Below, in pieces: positions 36,143 to 45,265 of a stretch of DNA of 64,000 bases; positions within the stretch are counted from its first letter, which is position 1, and each line of letters starts with the position of its first letter. Source of the DNA: CAWEDP01 sp963807925. GTDB lineage: Bacteria; Acidobacteriota; Vicinamibacteria; Vicinamibacterales; CAVVIG01. The notes below the pieces were generated by a model. That model was not told the DNA's origin, made no database searches, and saw only the letters and a program-made list of their open reading frames with translations. The position numbers and the translations under genes are program-made. The stretch is from NCBI GenBank assembly GCA_963807925.1, contig CAWEDP010000001.1, positions 124,001 through 188,000 on the forward strand, read 5' to 3'.

Positions 36143-37921
36143 GTGTCCGACACCTCCACCCCCCCATCGATCGACGCTCGCGTGACGGCCATCGAGGCGC
36201 TGTCCACGCTGTTCGCGCTCGGGCGCGAGGTGACCTCGGTCCTCGACCTCGAGGATCTGCTGCAGAGAATTCCGCAGCTCATCGCGCGCCTGACGAAATT
36301 TCAGGCATTCGCCGCGTACCTGCTCGATGAGAGCGGCGAGACGCTGACCATCGCGTACTCGATCGGCTATCCGGACAGCGCGCGCACGCGGCACGTCAAA
36401 GTGGGGCAGGGGCTGGTCGGCGCCGCGGTGGCGGAAGGGCACCCGCTGCTCGTGAACGACGTCCGCGCCGACCCCCGCTACGTCGAAGCGGTTCCGGGAT
36501 CGCAGGCGGAGCTCGTCGTGCCGCTGCGGCGGAAGGGAAGAGTCATCGGCGCGCTGAACCTGCTCAGCGACACGGCGGGGCAGTTCACCGAGACCGACGA
36601 AGCGGTGCTGCGCCAGTTCGCGGCGCACGTGGCGGTCGCCATCGAGAACGCGCGGCTGTTCGAGCGCGAGCGCCGGTACGCGGACACCCTCGAGGTGCTC
36701 GCCGAGATTTCGCGCGAAGTCGCGGCGATTCTCGACTTGGACGAGCTGCTGGCGCGCCTGGCGACCCTCACCCGCCGCGTCATCGACTACCGCACGTTCG
36801 GCATCATCCTGGTCGACGAGAACACCAGCGAGCTGGTGATGAAGACGGCGGTGCGCTACGGGGAGCGGCTGGAGTGGCCCCGCGTCACGATCGGCATGGG
36901 GCTCGTCGGCTATGCCGCGCTGCACAAGGAGCCGGTGCTCGTGCCGGACGTCTCGGTCGACCCGCGCTACATCGAGGTCGTGCCCGACGTCCGATCGGAG
37001 CTGGTGATTCCGCTGCTCGTCAAGGACCGGTGCATCGGCGTGTTCGACCTCGAGAGTCCCGAGCTGGACGCGTTCGACCAGAACGACGTCGAGGTGCTGG
37101 CGCTGCTCGCCAGCCAGGCGGCGGTCGCGATCGAGAACGCGCGGCTCTACCAGACGATTCGCCACAACGAGGTGCGCCTGGAGAAGGAGCTTCGCTTCGC
37201 GCAGCGCGTGCAGGCGGCGCTCCTGCCGGTCGAGCTGCCGAAGCGCATGCGGGGCGTCGACCTGGCCGCCCGGTTCACCCCGGCGCGGGAGCTCGGCGGC
37301 GACCTCTACGACTTCCTGTCGCCCGAGCCGAACAGCCTGATCGTCGCGGTCGGCGACGTCTCGGGAAAGGGCGTCCCGGCGGCGCTCTACAGCGCGTTTG
37401 TCGGCGAGCTGGTGCGATCGCGAACCTTCCGCCGGCGCTTCACCCCCGACCGATCGAGTCCGGCGGGCGTGCTGGCGTCGATGAACACGATTCTCCACGA
37501 GCGGCAGCTCGAGGAGTACTACTGCACGCTGACCTACGCGGTGTTCGACTTGAAGCGGCGCACGATGTCGATGGCCAACTCCGGGCTGCCGTACCCGATT
37601 CGCGCGGCCGGCGCGACCGTCGCGCAGGTCGAGTTGCCGGGCGTGCCGCTGGGATCGTTCGCCGGGTCGTCATACGACGAGGTGACGTTCGACCTCACGG
37701 CCGGAGACCTCTTCGTGTTCTGCACAGACGGCGTCCACGAGGCGCGCGACTCGCACGGGCGGGAATTCGGGCACCAGCGGCTGCTCGAGGTCGTGGCCGC
37801 GCACCGGGCGTTCGCGTCGCGCGAGATCATCGACGCGATCTTCGAGGCGCTGCACCAGTTCCGGGCCGACGCGGCGCCAGTCGACGACATGACAGCCGTC
37901 GTCGTCAGAATCACGGTCTGA
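36143..37921 (+). CDS. SpoIIE/RsbU-type protein phosphatase with two GAF domains
   Basis: A 592-residue protein. Two GAF domains cover about residues 20-170 and 190-345 (each with a VGQGLVGAAV/IGMGLVGYAA core and a PLLVK or PLRRK strand). A PP2C-like SpoIIE domain follows (RFAQRVQAALLPVELPKRMRGVDLAARFTPARELGGDLYDF, VGDVSGKGVPAALYSAF, FCTDGVHEAR, DDMTAVVVRI) with its metal-binding aspartates. It probably dephosphorylates an anti-sigma-factor antagonist; no partner is adjacent. TATACT at 36116-36121 may be the -10. Confidence 0.93.
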   Translation: MSDTSTPPSIDARVTAIEALSTLFALGREVTSVLDLEDLLQRIPQLIARLTKFQAFAAYLLDESGETLTIAYSIGYPDSARTRHVKVGQGLVGAAVAEGHPLLVNDVRADPRYVEAVPGSQAELVVPLRRKGRVIGALNLLSDTAGQFTETDEAVLRQFAAHVAVAIENARLFERERRYADTLEVLAEISREVAAILDLDELLARLATLTRRVIDYRTFGIILVDENTSELVMKTAVRYGERLEWPRVTIGMGLVGYAALHKEPVLVPDVSVDPRYIEVVPDVRSELVIPLLVKDRCIGVFDLESPELDAFDQNDVEVLALLASQAAVAIENARLYQTIRHNEVRLEKELRFAQRVQAALLPVELPKRMRGVDLAARFTPARELGGDLYDFLSPEPNSLIVAVGDVSGKGVPAALYSAFVGELVRSRTFRRRFTPDRSSPAGVLASMNTILHERQLEEYYCTLTYAVFDLKRRTMSMANSGLPYPIRAAGATVAQVELPGVPLGSFAGSSYDEVTFDLTAGDLFVFCTDGVHEARDSHGREFGHQRLLEVVAAHRAFASREIIDAIFEALHQFRADAAPVDDMTAVVVRITV

Positions 37922-38244
37922 CGGCAATCACGATCGACACGTTGCAGGACCGGAGCGCAGGCCCTGCGGCGACGTGACATCGCCCCGGCGCTGTGACTGT
38001 CAAGTGTGAATCTGGAAGGCGGCCGCGCCGAACCGGTGAGACAACCGACGGAATGCGGCGATGCCAGCGCCTGCCTGAGTTACGCATTCCGGTGATTCGA
38101 CGCGACCGCTCCGGATCGCATCAAATCGCGTGCCCGCGATCGGTGCCCGAAAACCCTTGAGAAACGGCGCGCGGCGCCGGCGACGTCCTGAGTCGGCGAC
38201 GCGGTTCTCCACCACGGAGGACAAGCCGCGTCGCCGGACGCGCT
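37922..38244. other. Intergenic region with nothing recognised
   Basis: About 320 bases between the phosphatase and the convergent channel gene. Frames here have poor composition; no tRNA-like fold or T-tailed hairpin was noticed. Confidence 0.4.
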
Positions 38245-38811
38245 CTACAACCGTGATTCGATCCGGCGGTCCGGCACGAGCCACATCAGCGCGACGAGGA
38301 CGTAGAGGGCATCGGAGACCCGCTGCTCGACGAAGGCGGCGGGAATGGCCATCGCATAGCAGACGAGCGACACCTTGCCTTTGATGTCGCGTCCCATCGC
38401 GTCGGCCAGACGGGTGTTGGACGGGTGCCGCGCGATGAGGTACGCGAGGATGTTGTACGCGATCCCCGAGAGCAGCAGCACGGCCCCGTACACGGCCGTC
38501 GGCAGCGGCGCGAAGTGGTTCTCGCCCATCCACCCGGTGACGAACGGCACGAGCGACAACCAGAAGAGCAGGTGGAGGTTCGCCCACAGGATGGCGCCGT
38601 CCACCTTGTGCGTGACCTGAAGCATGTGGTGGTGGTTGTTCCAGTAGATGCCGAGAAAGACGAAGCTCAGGACGTAGGTCAGGAACGGCGGCGCCACGGG
38701 ACCGAGCGCCCGCCAGTCGGTGCCCACCGGCGGCTTCAGCTCGAGCACCATGATGGTGATCAGGATGGCGACCACCCCGTCGCTGAATGCTTCCAGACGA
38801 CCTTTATCCAC
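38245..38811 (-). CDS. TMEM175-family (DUF1211) potassium channel protein
   Basis: A 188-residue, six-TM membrane protein. RLEAFSDGVVAILITIMVLEL carries the RxxxFSDG signature that forms the selectivity filter on the first helix. LGIYWNNHHHMLQVTHKVDG and LLFWLSLVPFVTGWM are the second conserved part. Bacterial homologues are leak K+ channels formed by tetramers of one repeat. It is a single-gene unit beside glnA. Confidence 0.92.
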   Translation of the reverse strand: MDKGRLEAFSDGVVAILITIMVLELKPPVGTDWRALGPVAPPFLTYVLSFVFLGIYWNNHHHMLQVTHKVDGAILWANLHLLFWLSLVPFVTGWMGENHFAPLPTAVYGAVLLLSGIAYNILAYLIARHPSNTRLADAMGRDIKGKVSLVCYAMAIPAAFVEQRVSDALYVLVALMWLVPDRRIESRL

Positions 38812-38862
38812 GTGAACCCGCGCTCGCCGACGCTGCCGATCGATGCCGACAGCCGCCGACCG

Positions 38863-40212
38863 TCAATACATCTCCAGATACCGCTCGACTTCCCACGGCG
38901 ACACGTGCTTGATGTAGTCGAGCCACTCCTCGCGTTTCGCCGCGACAAAATGATCGAACAGGTGATCGCCGAGCAACTCGCGCATCAGATCGTCCTTCTC
39001 GAGCTCGTCGAGCGCCTCGTTCAGACTGCCCGGGAGCTCGTCGATCCGCAGGTGCCGCCGCTCCCGATGGCTCATGGCGAAGATGTTCTTGTTGACCGGC
39101 GGTCCCGGGTCGATCCGGCGGTCGATGCCGTCGAGGCCCGATCGCAGCATCGCCGCGAGCGCCAGATAAGGATTGCACGCCGGGTCCGGCATCCGCAGCT
39201 CGATGCGGGTGGCCCGTCCCCTCGCGGCGGGTACGCGGACGAGCGGACTCCGGTTCTTCTCAGACCACGCGATGTTGGTCGGCGCCTCGTAGCCCGGCAC
39301 GAGCCGCTTGTAGGAGTTCACGAGCGGATTGGTGATCGCGCAGAACCCCTTGGCGTGCCGGAGGACGCCGCCGATGTAGTTCAGGCATACCTGGCTCAGC
39401 TGCCGCGGCGCCTTGGAATCGTAGAAGACGTTCGTGCCGTTTGCGAACAGCGACATGTGGGTGTGCATGCCGGAGCCGTTCATGCCGTAGATCGGCTTCG
39501 GCATGAAGGTGGCGTGCAGGCCGTGGCGGATCGCCACGTTCTTCACCATGAACCGGAACGTGCTGATGTTGTCCGCCGTGGTCAGCACGTCGTCGTACCG
39601 GAAGTCGATTTCGTGCTGGCCCGGCGCGACCTCGTGATGGGCGGCTTCCACGTGAAAGCCCATCGCCTCGAGCGCCAACACGATTTCACGCCGGACGTCT
39701 TCGCCCATGTCGACCGGACTGAGGTCGAAATAGCCCGCCGCGTCATGCGTTTCAGTCGTGGGGATGCCGTTCTTCGTCTGGAACAGGAAGAACTCGGCCT
39801 CCGGCCCCGCCTTCATCGCATACCCGCGCGCCGCCGCCATGGCGATGACCTTCTTGAGCGTCGTCCGCGGGCACCCGACAAACGGCGCGCCCTCGGGCGT
39901 GTGGATGTCGCAGATCATCCGCCCGACCTTCTCGCCCGACGGCCCCGCCCAGGGGAACACGCGGAACGTCGAGAGATCGGGCCGGAGGTACATGTCGGAT
40001 TCCTCGATGCGGACGAAGCCCTCGATTGACGAGCCGTCGAACATGATCCTGCCGTTGACCGCGTCTTCGAACTGGCGGTCGGGAATCTCGACGTTCTTGA
40101 TCGTGCCGAGCACGTCGGTGAACTGCAGGCGCATGAACTTGACGCGGTCGCGCTCGACGCGCTCCAGAACCTGCGCCTTGAGGTCGCCGGTGCGGGCGTG
40201 CGTTTTGGCCAT
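38863..40212 (-). CDS. glnA: Glutamine synthetase, type I
   Basis: A 449-residue enzyme making glutamine from glutamate, ammonia and ATP. LQFTDVLGTIKNVEIP, MFDGSSIEGFVRIEESDM, AGPEAEFFLF (metal site), GSGMHTHMSLF, the NPLVNSYKRLVPGYEAP loop, NRSPLVRVP and RIELRMPDPACNPYLALAAM are all present. The C-terminus lacks the adenylylation-loop block around the conserved Tyr (KNLYDLPPEE type) and reads PGPPVNKNIFAMSHRER, the shorter GSI-alpha pattern. The ATG at 40212 is preferred to a GTG two codons upstream. Confidence 0.95.
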   Translation of the reverse strand: MAKTHARTGDLKAQVLERVERDRVKFMRLQFTDVLGTIKNVEIPDRQFEDAVNGRIMFDGSSIEGFVRIEESDMYLRPDLSTFRVFPWAGPSGEKVGRMICDIHTPEGAPFVGCPRTTLKKVIAMAAARGYAMKAGPEAEFFLFQTKNGIPTTETHDAAGYFDLSPVDMGEDVRREIVLALEAMGFHVEAAHHEVAPGQHEIDFRYDDVLTTADNISTFRFMVKNVAIRHGLHATFMPKPIYGMNGSGMHTHMSLFANGTNVFYDSKAPRQLSQVCLNYIGGVLRHAKGFCAITNPLVNSYKRLVPGYEAPTNIAWSEKNRSPLVRVPAARGRATRIELRMPDPACNPYLALAAMLRSGLDGIDRRIDPGPPVNKNIFAMSHRERRHLRIDELPGSLNEALDELEKDDLMRELLGDHLFDHFVAAKREEWLDYIKHVSPWEVERYLEMY

Positions 40213-40290
40213 CGACACCGATTTTAGTGGGAGACGCGCCGCGGGGCGACGCGGCCGGCGGCCGCGTCGCGGTGACGCGCCACGCGCCTG

Positions 40291-41550
40291 CTACATGCCG
40301 GCGGCACCCGCCCGGCGGGCGTCTGCCTGGCCGGGTGCGGCGGCCACGACCGCGGCGAACTGCGCCGCGATGATGGCGGCGAGCGCCGGCACGGCGTCCG
40401 AGGCTTCGGCGCCGTCCCGGACTTCGGCCGACAGCACGCCGATGCAGCCGTCGGCCGAGAACACCGGCGCCACGAGCGCGCCCCTGGAGAGGCCGGGACG
40501 CGACCTCACGATCTGCAGCGTGCCGGACCGGTAGGCCGCCGCCGCGGCGTTGGCGGCGCTGCTCGGCACGGCGCGAATCCGCGAAATGGTTTCCGGCGGA
40601 TACCCATGGGCCAGCGCCGGCAGCAACTCGCTGCCCGCGTCGTTCGCCAGCCAGAGGATCATGCCGGTTGCATCGAGCAGCTCCGCGGCGCGACCGAGCA
40701 GCGTCCTGAGCTCGTCGGGATCGCTCACGCGGCCGATGTCGGTGCAGAGCGCGGCCACCGACGTCAGCACCTCCAGCGTTCGCGGCAAGGCCGGCTGCGC
40801 GGGCTGAATCGGCTGCGCGGGTGTCGCGGGCGGCGGCCCGTCGTCGACCGGCGGCGCGATAGGCCTCATCGGAAAGTCGTCGTCCGGCAGGGCGGAGGTT
40901 GCCGCCGCCGAGGGCTCAGTCGCCGGCAGGACGACCGCTTCGCGGGCTGAACCTCGCCCGGAACCCGCGGCCAGCCCGATAATCGTCAGGAGCATCAACG
41001 CAGCCGTCCCGCCCGCCGCGGCGACCTCCCGGGTCCGGCGCGCGACCTCGAGCCGCTCGAACGCCGTCCGCTCTTCGGTCCTCGCTTTGTCGACGGCCTG
41101 GGCCGCGGTCACCGCGGCTTCGCCGGCCTCCGTGAAAATGATGTCCGCCGCCATCAGCTGGGCGCCCGAGTTGAGGTAGCCGCGGACGCGGCGATCGAGC
41201 TCGCCGAAATTGTCGGCCGCCATCTGGCCGTCGGCGATTGCGGCTCTGGCGGCGACGCTCCCGGCCGAGTGCTGGAGCGCGGCCAGGGCACCGCCGACCG
41301 TCTGCGACAGCGCATCGACCTTCGGCATCCAGTAGTCCGTTCCCTGACCGACGGCGACGTAGGCCTGCTGCGCCGCGCGGAGGTCGGCGAGTACGCCGGC
41401 GGTCTCGCGGGCACGGCCGTCGAAGTCGCGCAGGGCGCCGCGGGTGACAGCCAGTTGTTTTTCGGAAGAGACGATGAAGACGGCGGAGGCGGCGAGAGCG
41501 ATCGCGCACAGGGCAGCGAAAGCGATGCGCATCGCACCGCAGGGTATCAT
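40291..41550 (-). CDS. Membrane-anchored GAF-domain protein
   Basis: A 419-residue protein. An N-terminal TM (IAFAALCAIALAASAVFIV), a helical extracytoplasmic region (about 30-170) and a second TM (AAAGGTAALMLLTIIGLAAG) are followed by a Pro-rich linker. A cytoplasmic GAF domain closes it (LEVLTSVAALCTDIGRVSDPDELRTLLGRAAELL, then ALVAPVFSADGCIGVLSAEVRDG). The layout resembles a sensor without an output domain. The frame stays open upstream through the next gene, but that part is antisense-like Arg/Gly sequence; the ATG at 41550 (or 41532) is the sensible start. Confidence 0.78.
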   Translation of the reverse strand: MIPCGAMRIAFAALCAIALAASAVFIVSSEKQLAVTRGALRDFDGRARETAGVLADLRAAQQAYVAVGQGTDYWMPKVDALSQTVGGALAALQHSAGSVAARAAIADGQMAADNFGELDRRVRGYLNSGAQLMAADIIFTEAGEAAVTAAQAVDKARTEERTAFERLEVARRTREVAAAGGTAALMLLTIIGLAAGSGRGSAREAVVLPATEPSAAATSALPDDDFPMRPIAPPVDDGPPPATPAQPIQPAQPALPRTLEVLTSVAALCTDIGRVSDPDELRTLLGRAAELLDATGMILWLANDAGSELLPALAHGYPPETISRIRAVPSSAANAAAAAYRSGTLQIVRSRPGLSRGALVAPVFSADGCIGVLSAEVRDGAEASDAVPALAAIIAAQFAAVVAAAPGQADARRAGAAGM

Positions 41551-41591
41551 GATTTCCGCGCGCTGCTCGCGCCGAATCCTGTCGCGCCGCG

Positions 41592-43346
41592 CTATGTGCC
41601 GGCGGACTTCGGTCGAAGGATGACGTAAGTAGGGAGACCGACGGCGTCGAACCGCTGCATGATCTCCCTGGCGGGCGATTGATCGGGTTGCTCGGCCTGG
41701 AACTTGATCTTCACGTATCCCGCAAGCGCCGCCTTCACCCCGGGGCTCGCGAGCGTGGTCTGGTCCATGGTGAGGCAGTTCTTGCACCACGTCGCCCACA
41801 TGTCGATCAGTACGGGCTTGCCCTCGCGTTCGGCGGTGGCGAGGCCTTCGCCGAGCGAGGGATGCCACCCTTCCTTGATTTTTTCCTGCACGCTCGACGC
41901 CACCGCCCCTGCGTCGACCCAGCGGCTCGACATCAGCTCGTACGCGAGATAACCGTAGTAGGCGGCGGTCGCGAGAATGAGGACCCCCATCGCCTGCTTC
42001 ACGCGCACCATCCACGCCCCCGGCTTCGGCAGCGCGGCCAGGCCCGCGCCGGCGATCGGCCACGGCACCGCCATGCCGATGCCGAGGAAGAACGGCAGCG
42101 CCAGGGCGACCCGCGTTCCGGTCGCGTACAGGCTGCTCGAGAACAACACGACCTGGATGACGACCGGCGCCACGCAGGCACCCGCCAGGAGCGCCGCGAC
42201 CGCGCCCATGCCGAACGCCAGAACCACCGTGCCGCGGCTCTTGCCGTCGGCGCGGAAGCCGCTCGAGAATCGCGAGAAGTCGATCGCCAGCACGTCGAAC
42301 ATCGCCAGTCCGAGGACGACGAACAGCACGGCGATCGCGACGTTGAACCATGGCGACGAGTTGATCGTGCCGAAGGTACCCGCCGTCAGGATGACGATCA
42401 CGCCGAGGATGCCGTAGACGAGCGCCATGGCCGCGCCGTAGACGCTGCCGAGCAGGAATCCCCGGCCCCGCGATCCCGCCTGGGTGCCGGCCCCGATGAT
42501 CGCCAGGTTGATCGGTATCATCGGCAGCACGCACGGCGTGAGGTTCAAGGCGAGGCCGCCGAGAAAGACGATGAGCAGAATCGCGAGCGGCCCGCGCCCC
42601 TCGAACCATCCGCGCTCTTTCACGCCCGTTTCCGCGTTGCGCACGAATCTCAGGAACTCGTCGGTTCCGAGATAGCCCCCGGTCGGCGTCGTGGACACCT
42701 CGAAGCGATCGAGCGCGGTCAACGCATCGGCGTCCGAGGCGATCGGAGTCGCCGCCGGGCGTCGGAGGGCGGCCGCCCCCGAGGCCGCCGGCGCTTCGCC
42801 GTGCCCGAAGTCGATGGCCGCGAACAGATCCCGGTGGCGCGGAGCGCCGGCTGCCCCTGCCGGCGGCACGACGTCCAGAATCCACTCGGCGGCGGCGGTG
42901 GCGGGCGCGTAGCACACCTGGGCATCGCACGCCTGATAGCGCAGGCGCACCGGAACTTTGACCTCGCCCGGCGCGACCGTGCCCGCAATCGTCAACTCGG
43001 CGCCGATGGTGAACGCCCGCTCGAACACCGCGAGCGGCTGATCGGATCCGGCAGAGGCGAGATCGCTCGACGGCGGATACACGATCTCGCGCACCGTGAC
43101 GCCGGCCGGCGCCTCGACGCTCAGCTCGGTCGGGATGAGTGAGGGGTCGCGCGGCCTGTTCGACTGGACGTGCAGCCCTTCGGGCAGACTGACCTGGAGC
43201 GCCACGCGGGCACGGTCGCCGGCCGGGACGGCGGCACGTTCGACGACGGCGGCCACGTCGGCCCTGGGACGAACGAACTGGGCGGCGGCGAGGGCCGGCG
43301 CCGTCAGGACCAGGGCAAGCGAGACGAGGAGGTGCCGGCTGGTCAT
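41592..43346 (-). CDS. dsbD: Thiol:disulfide interchange protein, DsbD-like
   Basis: A 584-residue protein that passes electrons across the inner membrane to periplasmic thiols. A signal peptide (LLVSLALVLTAPALAAA) precedes an N-terminal DsbD-alpha-like domain with RYQACDAQVCYAP (the redox pair CDAQVC). An eight-helix CcdA-like core has the membrane cysteines in LNLTPCVLPMIPINL and LLAGACVAPVV. A thioredoxin domain with WATWCKNCLTMD closes it. All three cysteine pairs are present. Confidence 0.93.
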   Translation of the reverse strand: MTSRHLLVSLALVLTAPALAAAQFVRPRADVAAVVERAAVPAGDRARVALQVSLPEGLHVQSNRPRDPSLIPTELSVEAPAGVTVREIVYPPSSDLASAGSDQPLAVFERAFTIGAELTIAGTVAPGEVKVPVRLRYQACDAQVCYAPATAAAEWILDVVPPAGAAGAPRHRDLFAAIDFGHGEAPAASGAAALRRPAATPIASDADALTALDRFEVSTTPTGGYLGTDEFLRFVRNAETGVKERGWFEGRGPLAILLIVFLGGLALNLTPCVLPMIPINLAIIGAGTQAGSRGRGFLLGSVYGAAMALVYGILGVIVILTAGTFGTINSSPWFNVAIAVLFVVLGLAMFDVLAIDFSRFSSGFRADGKSRGTVVLAFGMGAVAALLAGACVAPVVIQVVLFSSSLYATGTRVALALPFFLGIGMAVPWPIAGAGLAALPKPGAWMVRVKQAMGVLILATAAYYGYLAYELMSSRWVDAGAVASSVQEKIKEGWHPSLGEGLATAEREGKPVLIDMWATWCKNCLTMDQTTLASPGVKAALAGYVKIKFQAEQPDQSPAREIMQRFDAVGLPTYVILRPKSAGT

Positions 43347-43365
43347 GCCCGCATGAAGTCCAGGG

Positions 43366-45174
43366 CTACTTCAGCTCCTTGAGGGGGATGGCGCCGGTCG
43401 GCAGCGGCAGCGCACTCGGATCCACCGCGCCCTTCACCGGCGGCAGATCCTGGAACATGAAATCCCATTTCCAGCGCTCCGACGGATTGGAGGCCTGCAG
43501 CCAGTGCTGCGCGGCCATCACGCGCCCGAAGACCAGCGCGGGGAGTTGCGACAGTTCCGGTCGATCGGCGTGGCGGGTCGCAATGTCGCTCCGGATCTGC
43601 GCGGGCGCGGTGTACTCGCACGACATTCCCAGAGCCGTGGCGATGTTGACGAGGATCTGCCAGTCCTCCATGGCGTCGCCCGGCGTCCTCATCGCGCGGG
43701 TCGCGCCCTGCAGCCGCCCGGCCTCGTTCGTGTAGGCGGCTTCCTTTTCGACGAACGCCGCACCGGGGAGGACGAAGTCCGCGGCGGCGGCGAGCGGCGT
43801 CATGAGCACGCCCTGGACGGCGAGCAGCGGGAGCAGGCCGCGCGATCTCGCGTCCAGAATCCACGAGGTGTCGCCGATCGATCCGTCCGGACCCGGATCG
43901 AACACGTAGAGCGCCGAGACGCGGCCGGCGGCGACGGCGTCCTTGAGCGCGCCGAGATCCGGTTCGGCGACCGGGTCGGCCGGCTCGCCCGGCACGAGGC
44001 CGAACAGCCGCGCGCCGTTCACGTTGGGCGCATCCACGGCCGGCACCCTGAACCTGGCGCGCTCGGGCTGCGCTTTCGGCCGGTGCCGCCAGCTGACCGA
44101 GACGGCCGCGGCGCTGCCGATCAGCTCGTCCGCAATCCGGCGGAACAGGAACAGCTCTTCGTGCGAGGCGTGGGCCGAGAGCAGAAAGCGCACGCTGTCG
44201 GGATTCTGCCTGCCCGCCGCCGTCAGCCGATCGCAGAGCCCGGCGGTGACCTCGCGCCACGACACCGGTTCCTGCGTGCCCTGTCGGGTCCGCGCGAGCG
44301 GACGCTGGAGCCGGTCGTCGCCTTCGATCCAGTGATAGTCGAAGCGGCCGATGTCGCACATCCAGTAGCCGTTCACCTCCGGATTCAGGCGCGGCGTGAA
44401 GCGGATCAGGCGCGAGCCCTTCGCCCATTCCGGTTTGGCCTTGAGCCAGGCGGTCGTGCTGCAGCCCTTCGCGCACAGCGTGCAAATGGTATCGACGGCG
44501 TTCGGGTTGTCCCACGGACGCGACTTGAAGCGGTAGTCCCTCGTGGTAATCGCGCCGACCGGGCAGACGTCCATCAGGTTGCCCGACAGCAGCGAGTGGA
44601 CGCCCTCCTCGCGGAAGGTCGCGATCTCGCTGCCGTACCCGCGGTCGATGATGTTGATTTGCGCGTCGCTGTCGACCTCGCGCATGAACCGCACGCACCG
44701 CGTGCAGAGGATGCAGCGCTGCCGGTTCAGCATCAGGGTCGGACCGAAATCGACGTCGCCCCTGACACCCTCGCCGTCGAACACGCGGCGCGGAAAATCC
44801 ATCCGGCTCTGATCCGGACCGAACGTGTAGGAGAAGTCCTGCAGGGGACACTCGCCGCCCTTGTCGCACACCGGGCAGTCGAGCGGGTGGTTGACGAGCA
44901 GGAACTCGAAGACGCCGGCGCGCGCGTCGATCACGTCCTGCGATCGGGTGCTCACCACCATGCCGTCGGCGCAGACGGCCGAGCACGACGTCTGCAGCTT
45001 CGGCATCTTCTCGATCTTCACGACGCAGACTCGGCAGGAGCCGTCGATGCCGATGCCGGGGTGATAGCAGTAGTAGGGGACGGTAATGCCGCTCTCGATC
45101 GCGGCCTGCAGCACGGTCTTGCCCTTCTCGACCGTGACCGATCGGCCGTCGATCGTCAGCGTGACGGTGTCCAT
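43366..45174 (-). CDS. nuoG: NADH-quinone oxidoreductase subunit G-like protein (NuoG)
   Basis: A 602-residue iron-sulfur protein. The [2Fe-2S] ferredoxin fold has YYCYHPGIGIDGSCRVCVVKIE and CSAVCADG. HPLDCPVCDKGGECPLQD (N3-type ligands) and QRCILCTRCVRFMREVD, then LMDVCPVGAIT, carry 4Fe-4S clusters. ICTLCAKGCSTTAW starts a shortened molybdopterin-oxidoreductase-like domain. It stands outside any visible nuo operon, so it may be a split Complex I gene or a diaphorase component. It ends 19 bases before dsbD. Confidence 0.88.
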   Translation of the reverse strand: MDTVTLTIDGRSVTVEKGKTVLQAAIESGITVPYYCYHPGIGIDGSCRVCVVKIEKMPKLQTSCSAVCADGMVVSTRSQDVIDARAGVFEFLLVNHPLDCPVCDKGGECPLQDFSYTFGPDQSRMDFPRRVFDGEGVRGDVDFGPTLMLNRQRCILCTRCVRFMREVDSDAQINIIDRGYGSEIATFREEGVHSLLSGNLMDVCPVGAITTRDYRFKSRPWDNPNAVDTICTLCAKGCSTTAWLKAKPEWAKGSRLIRFTPRLNPEVNGYWMCDIGRFDYHWIEGDDRLQRPLARTRQGTQEPVSWREVTAGLCDRLTAAGRQNPDSVRFLLSAHASHEELFLFRRIADELIGSAAAVSVSWRHRPKAQPERARFRVPAVDAPNVNGARLFGLVPGEPADPVAEPDLGALKDAVAAGRVSALYVFDPGPDGSIGDTSWILDARSRGLLPLLAVQGVLMTPLAAAADFVLPGAAFVEKEAAYTNEAGRLQGATRAMRTPGDAMEDWQILVNIATALGMSCEYTAPAQIRSDIATRHADRPELSQLPALVFGRVMAAQHWLQASNPSERWKWDFMFQDLPPVKGAVDPSALPLPTGAIPLKELK

Positions 45175-45265
45175 GCGGATCGATCATACCCCATGAAAAC
45201 GGGGTTCCGACACGGGCCACGCGCCCCGAGAGGAGCCACCACGCCGACGGTCGGGCTGCGCCGTG

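Noticed and set aside
38863..40212. glnA as an adenylylated GSI-beta enzyme
   Set aside because: The adenylylation-loop block is not visible; the sequence fits the shorter alpha form.
41551..42930. Upstream extension of the GAF protein frame to 879 residues
   Set aside because: The extension is another reading frame of the dsbD-like gene on the same strand, with Arg/Gly-rich composition; the GAF protein starts at 41550 or 41532.
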